From the NCBI RefSeq assembly GCF_951805225.1, contig NZ_OX638201.1:1-64000 (forward strand): DNA of 64,000 nt, in the 5' to 3' direction. Both the position numbers and the translations under genes were made by a program. This DNA is from an uncultured Flavobacterium sp. (lineage in GTDB: Bacteria; Bacteroidota; Bacteroidia; Flavobacteriales; Flavobacteriaceae). How positions within the stretch are numbered: position 1 is the stretch's first letter; each line of letters opens with the position of its first letter. The notes beneath the pieces are model-generated. The model was not told the origin of the DNA and did no database searches. It worked only from the letters and a program-made list of their open reading frames with translations. Shown here piece by piece: positions 50,927 to 58,877 of the stretch.

Positions 50927-51859
50927 ATGGAAAACGGAATATACGCTAAATTCAACACTGGTAAAGGTTCGATTTTAGTAAAACTTACACATGATTTAAC
51001 ACCAGGAACCGTAGGGAATTTTGTAGCTCTTGCAGAAGGAAATATGGAAAATAAAGTAAAACCTCAAGGACAAAAATTCTATGATGGATTAACATTTCAT
51101 AGAGTAATTCCTGATTTTATGATTCAAGGTGGTTGTCCAAAAGGAACTGGAACTGGAGATCCTGGATATAAATTTGATGATGAATTTCACCCAAGTTTAA
51201 AACACGATCGTCCGGGAGTTTTAGCAATGGCAAATTCAGGACCTGCAAGTAATGGTTCTCAATTTTACATTACTCACGTTCCAACTTCTTGGTTAGACGG
51301 AAAACATACTGTTTTTGGTCACGTAATCGAAGGTCAGGATGTTGTTGATGCTGTAGCTCAAGGAGATTCTCTTGACAATGTAGAAATTATCAGAGTTGGA
51401 GAAGAAGCTGAAAAATTCAACGCTATTGAAGCTTTCATCGCTTTAAAAGGTGCTCGTCTAAAAAGAGATGCAGCTTTAAAAGCAGAATCTGAAGCAAAAA
51501 TGGAGCAATTAGCTGCTGGTTTTGATAAAACTGATAGCGGTTTACGTTACAAAATGATCCAAAAAGGAGACGGTAAAAAAGCTGAAGCTGGTAAAACAGT
51601 TGCAGTTCACTACGAAGGATCTTTAGAAAACGGAAAAGTTTTTGATTCTTCTTACCCACGTAAAAAACCAATCGAATTTAGATTAGGTCAAGGTCAGGTT
51701 ATCGAAGGATGGGACGAAGGTATTGCTTTGTTACAAGTTGGAGATAAAGCTCGTTTTGTAATTCCATCTGATTTAGCTTATGGAGCTTCAGGTGCAGGAG
51801 GAGTTATTCCACCAAACGCAACTTTGATTTTTGACGTTGAATTAATGGACGTAAAATAA
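50927..51859 (+). CDS. Bifunctional peptidyl-prolyl isomerase: cyclophilin-FKBP fusion
   Basis: 310 aa, no signal peptide, so cytosolic. Residues 1-155 are a cyclophilin (FHRVIPDFMIQGG with the catalytic Arg, GSQFYITHVPTSWLDGKHTVFGHV). A helical linker (about 155-190) leads to an FKBP domain at 195-310 (VAVHYEGSLENGKVFDSSY, GQVIEGWDEGIALLQVGDKARFVIPSDLAYG, IPPNATLIFDVELMDV). Both active sites look intact. Dual-family immunophilins of this type have been described from Flavobacterium. It acts on proline bonds during folding. Confidence 0.94.
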   Translation: MENGIYAKFNTGKGSILVKLTHDLTPGTVGNFVALAEGNMENKVKPQGQKFYDGLTFHRVIPDFMIQGGCPKGTGTGDPGYKFDDEFHPSLKHDRPGVLAMANSGPASNGSQFYITHVPTSWLDGKHTVFGHVIEGQDVVDAVAQGDSLDNVEIIRVGEEAEKFNAIEAFIALKGARLKRDAALKAESEAKMEQLAAGFDKTDSGLRYKMIQKGDGKKAEAGKTVAVHYEGSLENGKVFDSSYPRKKPIEFRLGQGQVIEGWDEGIALLQVGDKARFVIPSDLAYGASGAGGVIPPNATLIFDVELMDVK

Positions 51860-51895
51860 GAAATTTAGATACAATTTAGTATTGTTTTAAATAGT

Positions 51896-51929
51896 AATCC
51901 CATATGCTTCGGCATATGGGATTTTTTTA
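51896..51929 (+). terminator. Intrinsic terminator of the PPIase gene
   Basis: Perfect 12-bp stem AATCCCATATGC / GCATATGGGATT with a TTCG tetraloop and a T-run. Confidence 0.85.
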
Positions 51930-51955
51930 TATTTACTTAAAAAATAAGTAAAACG

Positions 51956-52267
51956 ATGAAAACAAAAATCTTAATCCTAGCAGCTGTAGTGTTGTTTGTA
52001 GTTTCGTGTGGTACTAAAAAAGCAGCTCCGGCTACACCAGCAACTCCAGCGGTAACTGAGGCAGCAAAACCTACAGCATTAACGCCTGAATTGGCAGAAG
52101 GAAAAAACTTGTACGAGAATAGTTGTGCAAGATGTCATAAGTTGTATGACCCAAAGAAATTTAGTCAGGAAGATTGGAAACCAATTTTAGTAAGAATGCA
52201 GAAGAAAGCGAAGTTAGATGATACGCAAATGGCTTCGATATCAAATTATATAACTTCTCAATTATAA
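51956..52267 (+). CDS. Small cytochrome c lipoprotein
   Basis: 103 aa. Lipobox VVSC with Cys18, an Ala/Pro/Thr linker, and haem motif CARCH at 57-61, with Met81 or Met92 as possible sixth ligand. It is a tethered periplasmic electron carrier. The donor and acceptor are not in the window. It is not related to the larger cytochrome at 4867 beyond the haem motif. Confidence 0.85.
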   Translation: MKTKILILAAVVLFVVSCGTKKAAPATPATPAVTEAAKPTALTPELAEGKNLYENSCARCHKLYDPKKFSQEDWKPILVRMQKKAKLDDTQMASISNYITSQL

Positions 52268-52345
52268 GAAGTTGTTTCAGTAAATTCAATAAAACTATTC
52301 AGTAAATTTAATTTTATTGGATAGTTTTTTGTTTAAAATAGAACA

Positions 52346-52375
52346 TAAAAAAACACCTTCACAAATGAGGTGTTT
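52346..52375 (-). terminator. Intrinsic terminator of the Gre-like gene
   Basis: Stem AAACACCT / AGGTGTTT with a 9-nt loop, followed on the - strand by a T-run. It lies 7 nt past the stop. Confidence 0.7.
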
Positions 52376-52381
52376 ATAAAA

Positions 52382-52777
52382 TTAAGAAATGCTTTCAGAA
52401 GTATTGCTTACAGCAACTATTTTTAAAGTTTTTATTCCAGCCGGCAATTCCCAATCAACTTCGTCATTTTCTTTAAATCCAATAATAGCAACGCTTAAAG
52501 GCGCTAAAATTGAAATTTTACTTTCTTTTACATCAGCAAATGAAGGTAAAACGATCTGAATTTTCATTTGTTTCTTAGCTTTTACATCTTCAATAGTGAC
52601 ATAAGAATTGATTCTCACGATCGAATTGTCTAATTCGCCCTCTTTACTAATTATTGCGCGGTCTAATTCCTGCGAAAGCTGATTGGCTTCTTTTGTATTT
52701 GTCGAATTTTTACTTTTTACAATCAATTCCCTTAAGAAATGATAATCTGTTTTACAGAAAGTGGGTGTTGGTTTCAT
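52382..52777 (-). CDS. GreA/GreB-family factor, Rnk-like
   Basis: 131 aa. The short N-terminal helical part (about 1-60) is much smaller than the GreA coiled coil, and the C-terminal part (about 65-128) is the GreA/GreB C domain: SILAPLSVAIIGFKENDEVDWELPAGIKTLKIV. That layout fits Rnk-like proteins, which bind RNA polymerase without cleaving transcripts. An unbroken (ATT)13 tract begins 17 nt before its ATG. Confidence 0.82.
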   Translation of the reverse strand: MKPTPTFCKTDYHFLRELIVKSKNSTNTKEANQLSQELDRAIISKEGELDNSIVRINSYVTIEDVKAKKQMKIQIVLPSFADVKESKISILAPLSVAIIGFKENDEVDWELPAGIKTLKIVAVSNTSESIS

Positions 52778-52793
52778 AACTATGTATATTATA

Positions 52794-52833
<40 letters not shown>

Positions 52834-53224
52834 TATTGTTTAAACGTGTTGAATTTTAATGTTTTACAGGTAACAAGTACAATTGTTTTTCAAATCGCAT
52901 TTTGCAATTGAAATGAAATAAAAGACTCTGTTTTTTGGAAATTTTTGATTGAAAAAACCACGAAATTATTCGAGAGAGTATTTACTCTTTCAAATAAAAT
53001 AAATGATTAAAATTTGGTAAAAATCCTCCGCCTGAAAGAAGAAATTGAAATAGACGGAGGCCTAATTAATAAAGGCCTTACTATGTGAAATAAATGCAAC
53101 AGTAAGCGGTTTTCTTTTTAAAGAAAACAAAAAGATTATTGCTGTAAATATATTTATAGTGCTCACAATGAGAAAATTTGTTGATTTGCAAATATAAGAA
53201 AAGTTTTCGGAAAAATCAGAATTT
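52834..53224. other. 390-bp gap with two small hairpins
   Basis: No supported gene. CCTCCG and CGGAGG (about 53027-53060) can pair, and AGGCCT repeats at 53058-53063 and 53073-53078 could form a second stem. They lie downstream of the thioredoxin-like gene and may be its terminator. A 62-codon frame here overlaps that gene and is not convincing. Confidence 0.45.
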
Positions 53225-53779
53225 TCACTTCCATTTGATGTTACAACCAATACTTGGTTTTTGAGGACCTTTCAGATTTCGGTTATAAATAAGAGAATCA
53301 ATTGCATTTCGTAAATCACTTCCGCTTAACGGAATTCCGTTTCCAGGTCTTGAATCATCTAGTTGACCGCGGTAAAATAAGCGATCCTGATTGTCAAATA
53401 AATAAAAATCCGGAGTACATGCAGCTTCATAGGCTTTGGCAACTTCTTGACTTTCATCATATAAATAAGGAAAATCTACTTTATTCTGAAAAGTAAATTC
53501 CGTCATTAATTCAGGAGAATCCTGTGGAAATTTTTCTACATCATTACTGGAAATTGCAATTACGCCAAGTCCTTGAACACGATAATCATTGGCAATCATA
53601 ACGATTTCATTAATTACATGAAGCACAAATGGGCAATGATTGCACATAAAAATTACAAGCGTACCTTTTGATCCCTTCAAATCTTCATACGAGTATTCAT
53701 TATTCGAATTGGTATCTTTTAATTTAAAACTCGGAGCAATCGTTCCAAGCGGAATCATATTTGAAGGTGTACGTGCCAT
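53225..53779 (-). CDS. Thioredoxin-like (AhpC/TSA-type) redox protein
   Basis: 184 aa, no signal peptide. Thioredoxin fold with the redox pair Cys46-Asn-His-Cys49 (VIFMCNHCPFV), cis-Pro region AACTPDFYLFD, and a conserved C-terminal Cys179 in PSIGCNIKWK. This DUF-like family of AhpC/TSA-related proteins is widespread in Bacteroidota and probably a disulfide or peroxide reductase. Substrate unknown. Confidence 0.88.
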   Translation of the reverse strand: MARTPSNMIPLGTIAPSFKLKDTNSNNEYSYEDLKGSKGTLVIFMCNHCPFVLHVINEIVMIANDYRVQGLGVIAISSNDVEKFPQDSPELMTEFTFQNKVDFPYLYDESQEVAKAYEAACTPDFYLFDNQDRLFYRGQLDDSRPGNGIPLSGSDLRNAIDSLIYNRNLKGPQKPSIGCNIKWK

Positions 53780-53799
53780 TTTTACAGAAATAAGTTCTT

Positions 53800-53807
53800 C
53801 AAAAATA
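53800..53807 (-). promoter_or_regulatory. -7 promoter element of the thioredoxin-like gene
   Basis: TATTTTTG on the - strand (TAnnTTTG), 20 nt before the ATG. Confidence 0.5.
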
Positions 53808-53861
53808 ACTTTAATATTCTGTAAAAGAAAGAGTGTGAGAAGAAATGTTGGTTCTGAATTT

Positions 53862-53917
53862 TTAGCCGCAGATTTTACGGATTTTAATAATTTTTAAAAT
53901 CCGTAAATCTGTGGGCT
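53862..53917. repeat. Inverted repeat TAGCCGCAGATTTTACGGAT
   Basis: Left arm about 53862-53885 pairs with right arm 53894-53917 (AAAATCCGTAAATCTGTGGGCTA) with few mismatches. It lies 9 nt past the stop of the alpha/beta hydrolase gene, between it and the thioredoxin promoter. Confidence 0.65.
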
Positions 53918-53925
53918 ATATTATT

Positions 53926-54819
53926 TTACGAATTCAAAAATTCAAGTAAGTCTTTATTTAATTTGTCTTTTTCAGTATAGAACAAACCGTGTGGAGCGCC
54001 TTCGTAAACAATGAAAGTATTGTTTTTTATTGCTTTGGCTGTTTTTTCTGAACTAACTTCAATAGGGACATTTTTATCATCTGTTCCGTGAATTATTAAT
54101 GTTGGAACTTTGATCGTTTGAAGCTCGTCTCTAAAGTCGGTATAGTTTAAAGATTCTGCACATTGCAATGTTGCTCTTGGCGATGCTACTGCACATAAAT
54201 TTCGGTAATGTTCTAACAAGGGCGTACTTAAAGGTTTATTGATAATATTGACGCCAAAGAATATTTTGCCAAAATTATCCAAAAAGCCAATTCGGTCTTC
54301 ATTTATAGACACGGCTGTTGCTTCACTTTTCTCTTTTGGACGACCTTCAGGGTTATCATCAGTTTTTAATAAAAATGGAACTATAGAAGAAATTAACGCT
54401 GCTTTTGTAACGCCTTTTCCGCCATAACGGCTAAAGTAACGTACAACTTCGCCACCGCCCATTGAGAATCCAACCAGAGTTACATTTTCTAATTGAAGCT
54501 GCTCAATAATTTCTTTTAAATCATCTGTCAAAGTATCATAATCATATCCTTCATAAGGTTGTGACGATTTACCAAATCCGCGGCGATCATAAGCAATTAC
54601 ACGATAATTATTCTGAACCAGAAAATCAATTTGATATTCCCACATTTCGTTCGAAAGCGGCCAGCCATGAATCAAAATTACTGGTTTTCCCTTTCCGTAA
54701 TCTTTAACGTATAGCTTTACGTTTTTATCAGTTTCAATATATTTATCGGTATTTAATTGCTGAAGATCAAAATCAGAATCTCTAAGAGAAAGGTTGGTGT
54801 TTATGAGAGTATTTTCCAT
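53926..54819 (-). CDS. Alpha/beta hydrolase, chloroperoxidase/arylesterase-like
   Basis: 297 aa from the Met at 54819; the longer frame from 55005 would run over the divergent csaA gene. Oxyanion region HGWP at 51-54, nucleophile Ser119 (GFSMGGGEV), acid in IIHGTDDKNVP, and His in GAPHGLFY. That set and the order fit the cofactor-free haloperoxidase/arylesterase group. Cytosolic. Substrate unknown. Confidence 0.88.
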   Translation of the reverse strand: MENTLINTNLSLRDSDFDLQQLNTDKYIETDKNVKLYVKDYGKGKPVILIHGWPLSNEMWEYQIDFLVQNNYRVIAYDRRGFGKSSQPYEGYDYDTLTDDLKEIIEQLQLENVTLVGFSMGGGEVVRYFSRYGGKGVTKAALISSIVPFLLKTDDNPEGRPKEKSEATAVSINEDRIGFLDNFGKIFFGVNIINKPLSTPLLEHYRNLCAVASPRATLQCAESLNYTDFRDELQTIKVPTLIIHGTDDKNVPIEVSSEKTAKAIKNNTFIVYEGAPHGLFYTEKDKLNKDLLEFLNS

Positions 54820-54920
54820 TTTATATATTTTTTTAGTGTGTCTTCGTGAGGTGATATGTAAAATTAGGAGACGAACTAAAAAAACGGTTATAGAATTAGT
54901 GGGAATAATTACAAAATTTA

Positions 54921-54928
54921 TAGGTTTG
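54921..54928 (+). promoter_or_regulatory. -7 promoter element of csaA
   Basis: TAGGTTTG (TAnnTTTG), 24 nt before the ATG. Confidence 0.5.
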
Positions 54929-54952
54929 TAAAAGAACAAATATTGAAATAAA

Positions 54953-55288
54953 ATGGATTTAACCTGGAGCGAATTTGAAAGAACCGATATGCGTGTCGGA
55001 ACCATTATTGAAGTAAATGATTTTCCCGAAGCAAGAAAACCGGCTTATCAGCTTACAATTGATTTTGGTACCGAAATTGGAATCAGGAAATCATCAGCAC
55101 AAATAACAACACATTACAAAAAAGAAGATTTATTGAACCGCCAAATTATATCGGTCGTAAATTTTCCTAAAAAACAAATCGGAAAATTCATGAGCGAATG
55201 TCTGGTTCTTGGCGCAATAGGCAAGGAGGGAGACGTAATTTTATTAGCGCCTGATTTTAAAATAGAAAATGGACTTAGGATTGGGTAA
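54953..55288 (+). CDS. csaA: tRNA-binding-domain protein CsaA
   Basis: 111 aa, a single OB-fold tRNA-binding domain (as in the C-terminus of MetRS): DMRVGTIIEVNDFPEARKPAYQLTIDFG, then IRKSSAQITTHYKKEDLLNRQIISVVNFPKKQIGKFMSECLVLG. CsaA is a homodimeric tRNA-binding protein with reported chaperone activity in Bacillus. Full family length, own promoter. Confidence 0.9.
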   Translation: MDLTWSEFERTDMRVGTIIEVNDFPEARKPAYQLTIDFGTEIGIRKSSAQITTHYKKEDLLNRQIISVVNFPKKQIGKFMSECLVLGAIGKEGDVILLAPDFKIENGLRIG

Positions 55289-55360
55289 ATAGTATTCAGT
55301 TTTCAGTTTTTTAGTATTCGGTTTTTACTGCGAATTTGCTATACTTGTACTATTAAATTT

Positions 55361-55615
55361 AACCGCAAAGTCAGTAAAGATTTTTCGCAAAGTTCGCAAA
55401 GTTTTTATACTAAGCTTTGCGAACTTTGTGGTTAATTTTTGCCACGAATTCACGAATTATTTTTTAGAATCTAGCTTTGTGAACTTAATCAGTCAAAACC
55501 TTTGCAACCTTTGCGAAAAACCTTTGCGAACTTTGCGGTAAAATCTTCACCACAAATCCGCACGAATTATTTTTCAGAATCAAGTCTTACGAGCTTCGCG
55601 GTAAAATTTTCACCA
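55361..55615. repeat. TTTGCGAACTTTGCGG / CACGAATTCACGAATT repeat cluster
   Basis: At least six copies of CGCAAAG/CTTTGCG-type words in both orientations, with GCCACGAATTCACGAATTAT at 55441-55460, fill the 333-bp gap after csaA. Same families as 19329-19555 and 23430-23753, but less regular. No gene. Confidence 0.7.
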
Positions 55616-55621
55616 CTAATT

Positions 55622-56215
55622 TTAGGGATTATCGACTATATAATTACCATTAATAAATTTGAGTTTAAATCGAGGAAGCGTAATTCCTTCAACGGAAATC
55701 TCATTTAATTGTCCTTTCAATGTAACATATTTGCCTTCTAATTCGCTTTTTGGTTCTTTTATTCCCTTTTCAATTTTGACATATTCAAATGAAAAAATTT
55801 GTGTTCCTGCTGCATTATTTACTCCTGTAAAAAATGTATTTGGTTCTTCATCTTTTAAGCTTGTACAATTGACATAACAATTGCTATTAAATGGATGCGC
55901 AGGCATAATCATTTCTTTCGATTGCAGAAATTTCACTTTTTGTAAAGCTTCTTTTTGAGTCAGTTTTTTTTCGTTTAAAAGTCCCGCAGTCGAATAAACG
56001 TACATATATCTTAAAACTTGTTTCTCAGTTTCCAAAGAGTCAATTGGTTCTGCAGTATTAAGTAGTTCTTTTGCCAGTTTTTCAGATTTTGTCCAATTTT
56101 CGTTAGTGAGATTTTCTATCAAAAGATTGAAATTATCTTCAAATGAATTGTTTTTCTTTTCTTGGCAGAAGCAAAGGTTTGTAACTAAGAAAGCTATTAG
56201 AAAGAAGTTTTTCAT
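55622..56215 (-). CDS. Exported hypothetical protein, 197 aa
   Basis: Signal peptide to about residue 18 (LCFCQ). Helical first half, then a beta-rich second half starting near CYVNCTSLKDEEPNTFFTGVNNAAGTQIFSFEYVKIEKG and ending YVTLKGQLNEISVEGITLPRFKLKFING, which could be an OB-like fold. No family recognised. It is 17 nt downstream of the Yip1 gene, in the same unit. Confidence 0.6.
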   Translation of the reverse strand: MKNFFLIAFLVTNLCFCQEKKNNSFEDNFNLLIENLTNENWTKSEKLAKELLNTAEPIDSLETEKQVLRYMYVYSTAGLLNEKKLTQKEALQKVKFLQSKEMIMPAHPFNSNCYVNCTSLKDEEPNTFFTGVNNAAGTQIFSFEYVKIEKGIKEPKSELEGKYVTLKGQLNEISVEGITLPRFKLKFINGNYIVDNP

Positions 56216-56232
56216 GTAAGCTGTTTTTAAAA

Positions 56233-56889
56233 TTAATTAAGTAATAGATCGAAAACAAAAAAGATGATTAAAGCACTGAATAGAAATAATAATGCAGGTA
56301 GTATTAAGTTTAAAATTGCTTTACCTGTTGAAATTTTTTGCACAACAGAAGTTCCAATAACAATTAGTACAACTGTCCAGATGATTAAAATTAAATCAAT
56401 AAAGTAGAAAGTCCAATAAAGAATGGTATCAAATAATCCGTTATAAAGATCTGAAAAACTTGATTCAAAGATTGCATTTCCGTAAATCAAAATCCGAAGG
56501 AAAAGTATAAATAACGAAGCAATTATTGGTAAACTTGAATAAGCGATCACTCTTAAAATAGATTGAGTGTCTCCAACGCCATTAAACCATTTTCCTGTCC
56601 AACTAATTAAAAAAGCGTAAATATAATTAACTAGCCAGCCAAAGAGTATACCGCTTATTACGCCAAAAAAAATGATGGTCCAAAAGGATAAATTATCACC
56701 AACATTTTTGGAAATCGCCTTATCAAATGATCTTACTATTCCTGAAAGAGTTAAAAACAAAATAATGTTCTTGTTGTATTTATAGTCATTTATAAATCCA
56801 AATGTTTCTTTAGGAGAAAACCATATTTTTGTTAAAATGTTTTTTGGTGTAACGGTAGCTTCTTGTTGGTAATTATTGTCCTCAATCAT
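56233..56889 (-). CDS. Yip1-family membrane protein
   Basis: 218 aa with five hydrophobic segments between residues 42 and 216. The N-terminal TKIWFSPKETFGFINDYKYNKN is the characteristic cytosolic segment of bacterial Yip1-domain proteins, and SWTGKWFNGVGDTQSILRVIAYSSLPII is the conserved core. Role in bacteria unknown. Its ATG overlaps the end of the preceding hydrolase gene by 8 nt, so they are translationally coupled. Confidence 0.82.
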   Translation of the reverse strand: MIEDNNYQQEATVTPKNILTKIWFSPKETFGFINDYKYNKNIILFLTLSGIVRSFDKAISKNVGDNLSFWTIIFFGVISGILFGWLVNYIYAFLISWTGKWFNGVGDTQSILRVIAYSSLPIIASLFILFLRILIYGNAIFESSFSDLYNGLFDTILYWTFYFIDLILIIWTVVLIVIGTSVVQKISTGKAILNLILPALLFLFSALIIFFVFDLLLN

Positions 56890-57442
56890 TATTATGTGCC
56901 GTAATATTTTTAATTAGTTGCTGTAAAATTTCCTGTCCTTCTTCCCAATATTTTAAATCAGAATCTGAGTTAATATGCCCTTGTTGTCCGACGTTTACAA
57001 AATCGCTTCCCCATTTTTCGGCAAAATATTGTTTTCTTTCGAAAGAAGCATAAGGATCATTTTCGCTTGCCACAACTATTGAAGGAAAAGGTAATTTTGA
57101 AATTGGCATTGGCGCAAAATTCCGAACAGATTCCGGAGTATGTTGAGGTGAATCTACATCAGCGGGAGCGACCAATAATGCGCCAACAATATTCTTGTTT
57201 GTATTTGCTGCTGCCCAATGTTGTACTAACGAAACTGCCAAACTATGCGCAACGAGAATAGTTGGACGATCGAGTTTAGCAACTTCTTCATTTAAGCGTT
57301 CAATCCATTCTTCGCGAATAGGTTCGTCCCAATTGTCCTGAACTAAACGAATAGAATTTTTAAATTTTTTATGCCAAAAGGTTTGCCAGTGTTTTACGCC
57401 TGAATTTCCTAATCCGGGTAGTATTAATAAGTTTGTTTCCAT
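56882..57442 (-). CDS. RBBP9/YdeN-family serine hydrolase
   Basis: 186 aa. LLILPGLGNSGVKHWQTFW near the start, nucleophile Ser67 (VAHSLAV), acid in VASENDPYASF, and His in GQQGHINSDSDL. This is the small RBBP9/YdeN alpha/beta hydrolase family. Cytosolic. Substrate unknown. Second gene of a four-gene unit running 58289 to 55622. Confidence 0.9.
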   Translation of the reverse strand: METNLLILPGLGNSGVKHWQTFWHKKFKNSIRLVQDNWDEPIREEWIERLNEEVAKLDRPTILVAHSLAVSLVQHWAAANTNKNIVGALLVAPADVDSPQHTPESVRNFAPMPISKLPFPSIVVASENDPYASFERKQYFAEKWGSDFVNVGQQGHINSDSDLKYWEEGQEILQQLIKNITAHNND

Positions 57443-57464
57443 TGCCGTGGATTTTATTTAGAGA

Positions 57465-58289
57465 TTATTTTTTGTGTTCCTTTATAATTCGGTTTACTTC
57501 GTTTACAAGCAACGGAAAACCAGGTTCAGTCATTCCGTGTCCATAACCGTCCAGTTCATAGAGTTTAGTTTGTTTATGTCCAACTAATTTCATCATGCGC
57601 GCCATATAGGCGTTTTCTTCGTATCGACCCAACATTTCCAGTTCACGATCTCCTGTAATTAATAAAAGTGGCGGAGCATCAGCGCGAACATAAAACAAAG
57701 GAGCAAAAGCATCAACAGTTGGTGTAGTATCAGGAATTCCGTTTTCTTTTCTAATTTGAAAATGCGTAATACATTGTCCGCTAAACGGAATTAATCCAGC
57801 GATTTTATTCGCATCGATTCCTTCTTTTTGAAGCCATTTTTTATCAAGACCAATCATCAAGCCCAGATATCCTCCAGCAGAATGTCCTGACACGAAAATT
57901 AAAGAAGTATCTCCGCCATAAGACGCGATATTGTTAAATGCCCAAGAAACGGCAGCAGCGGCATCTTCAATAGCTTTTGCGGCTTTTACTTTTGGCGCTA
58001 GTCTATAATTCACACCAATAATCGCAAAACCTTTATTTTTTAAAGCTTCAGGAATTTCTTTGCTTCCACCGGTTAATCCACCGCCATGAAACCAAACGAT
58101 TGTAGCAAAGTTTTTGGTGTTTTTTGGATAATAAATATCAAGAACACAACGTTCATTTATATAACTATCAGACTTATTGGTTGGTGCGTTATAATATTGA
58201 ATATTTGATTTTGTTTCGTATTCTAAGTTTTGAGAAAATGAAGCAATCCCAATAAAGAATAAAACAAGTAAGAGGATTGTTTTTTTCAT
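57465..58289 (-). CDS. Exported carboxylesterase-like alpha/beta hydrolase
   Basis: 274 aa with signal peptide to residue 20 (SFSQ). HGGG oxyanion hole at 68-71, nucleophile Ser137 (GHSAGGYLG), acid near LLITGDRELEML, and His in DGYGHGMTE. The layout is that of HSL/BD-FAE-type esterases, which remove acyl groups from small esters or glycans. Probably periplasmic. It heads the unit with the RBBP9-like, Yip1 and 197-aa genes (22 nt gap). Confidence 0.87.
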   Translation of the reverse strand: MKKTILLLVLFFIGIASFSQNLEYETKSNIQYYNAPTNKSDSYINERCVLDIYYPKNTKNFATIVWFHGGGLTGGSKEIPEALKNKGFAIIGVNYRLAPKVKAAKAIEDAAAAVSWAFNNIASYGGDTSLIFVSGHSAGGYLGLMIGLDKKWLQKEGIDANKIAGLIPFSGQCITHFQIRKENGIPDTTPTVDAFAPLFYVRADAPPLLLITGDRELEMLGRYEENAYMARMMKLVGHKQTKLYELDGYGHGMTEPGFPLLVNEVNRIIKEHKK

Positions 58290-58380
58290 TTTAAAAATGG
58301 AATTATTATTAACTAGTTTTAGGCAGTTTGTATAATCTAAAATCTAAACTCTGCAATCTAAAAATAATAAATTTATATAT

Positions 58381-58414
58381 AAAAAAAGTCCAAAATGCGG
58401 GACATATTGGACTT
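58381..58414 (-). terminator. Intrinsic terminator of the DUF3276 gene
   Basis: Stem AAGTCCAA / TTGGACTT with loop AATGCGGGACATA, followed on the - strand by a T-run. It lies 25 nt past the stop. Confidence 0.7.
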
Positions 58415-58439
58415 GTACTTTTAAAAAAGTTATATTCGA

Positions 58440-58823
58440 CTAAATATCGTCAAAATCAATATCAGTAAAACTAGTTCTTTGCGTTTCCGGCTTATCAGAA
58501 CCGTATTCTTTTTTGAAATCTTTTTGGTGTCTTTCAGAAATTACTTCTTCGCCTTTGTGGTTCAAGACATATGAAGTCATTTCTTCTAGTATTTCGGCAA
58601 AAGCACTAAAATCTTCTTTGTACAAGTAAATTTTGTGTTTTTTAAAATGAAAAGAACCATCTTCTTCAGTAAATTTTTTACTTTCGGTAATCGTGATATA
58701 ATAATCGTCAGCTTTAGTAGCTCTCACATCAAAGAAATAAGTTCTTCTTCCTGCTCGTAATACTTTAGAAAAAATCTCTTCTTTTTCTAACATGTCATTT
58801 TCTCTCATAATACGTTCTATCAT
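58440..58823 (-). CDS. DUF3276 (PUR-domain) nucleic-acid-binding protein
   Basis: 127 aa (122 aa if the Met at 58808 is used). EEIFSKVLRAGRRTYFFDVRATKADDYYITITESKKF, then KHKIYLYKEDFSAFAEILEEMTSYV, form one PUR repeat. Proteins with this domain bind single-stranded nucleic acid as dimers; the Borrelia homologue regulates gene expression. An acidic tail follows (QRTSFTDIDFDDI). Typical of Bacteroidota. Targets unknown. Confidence 0.88.
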   Translation of the reverse strand: MIERIMRENDMLEKEEIFSKVLRAGRRTYFFDVRATKADDYYITITESKKFTEEDGSFHFKKHKIYLYKEDFSAFAEILEEMTSYVLNHKGEEVISERHQKDFKKEYGSDKPETQRTSFTDIDFDDI

Positions 58824-58877
58824 TTTTTGGAATTAATAGTACTCAAAAATCATAAAAAATTATCTATTACGCAACAT

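Noticed and set aside
53062..53250. A 62-codon frame with a hydrophobic stretch downstream of the thioredoxin-like gene
   Set aside because: It overlaps the end of that gene, has no promoter element and covers the hairpins near 53027-53078.
53926..55005. Longer start for the alpha/beta hydrolase at 55005
   Set aside because: The 62 extra residues are hydrophobic and basic with no family match, and lie over the divergent csaA promoter and start.
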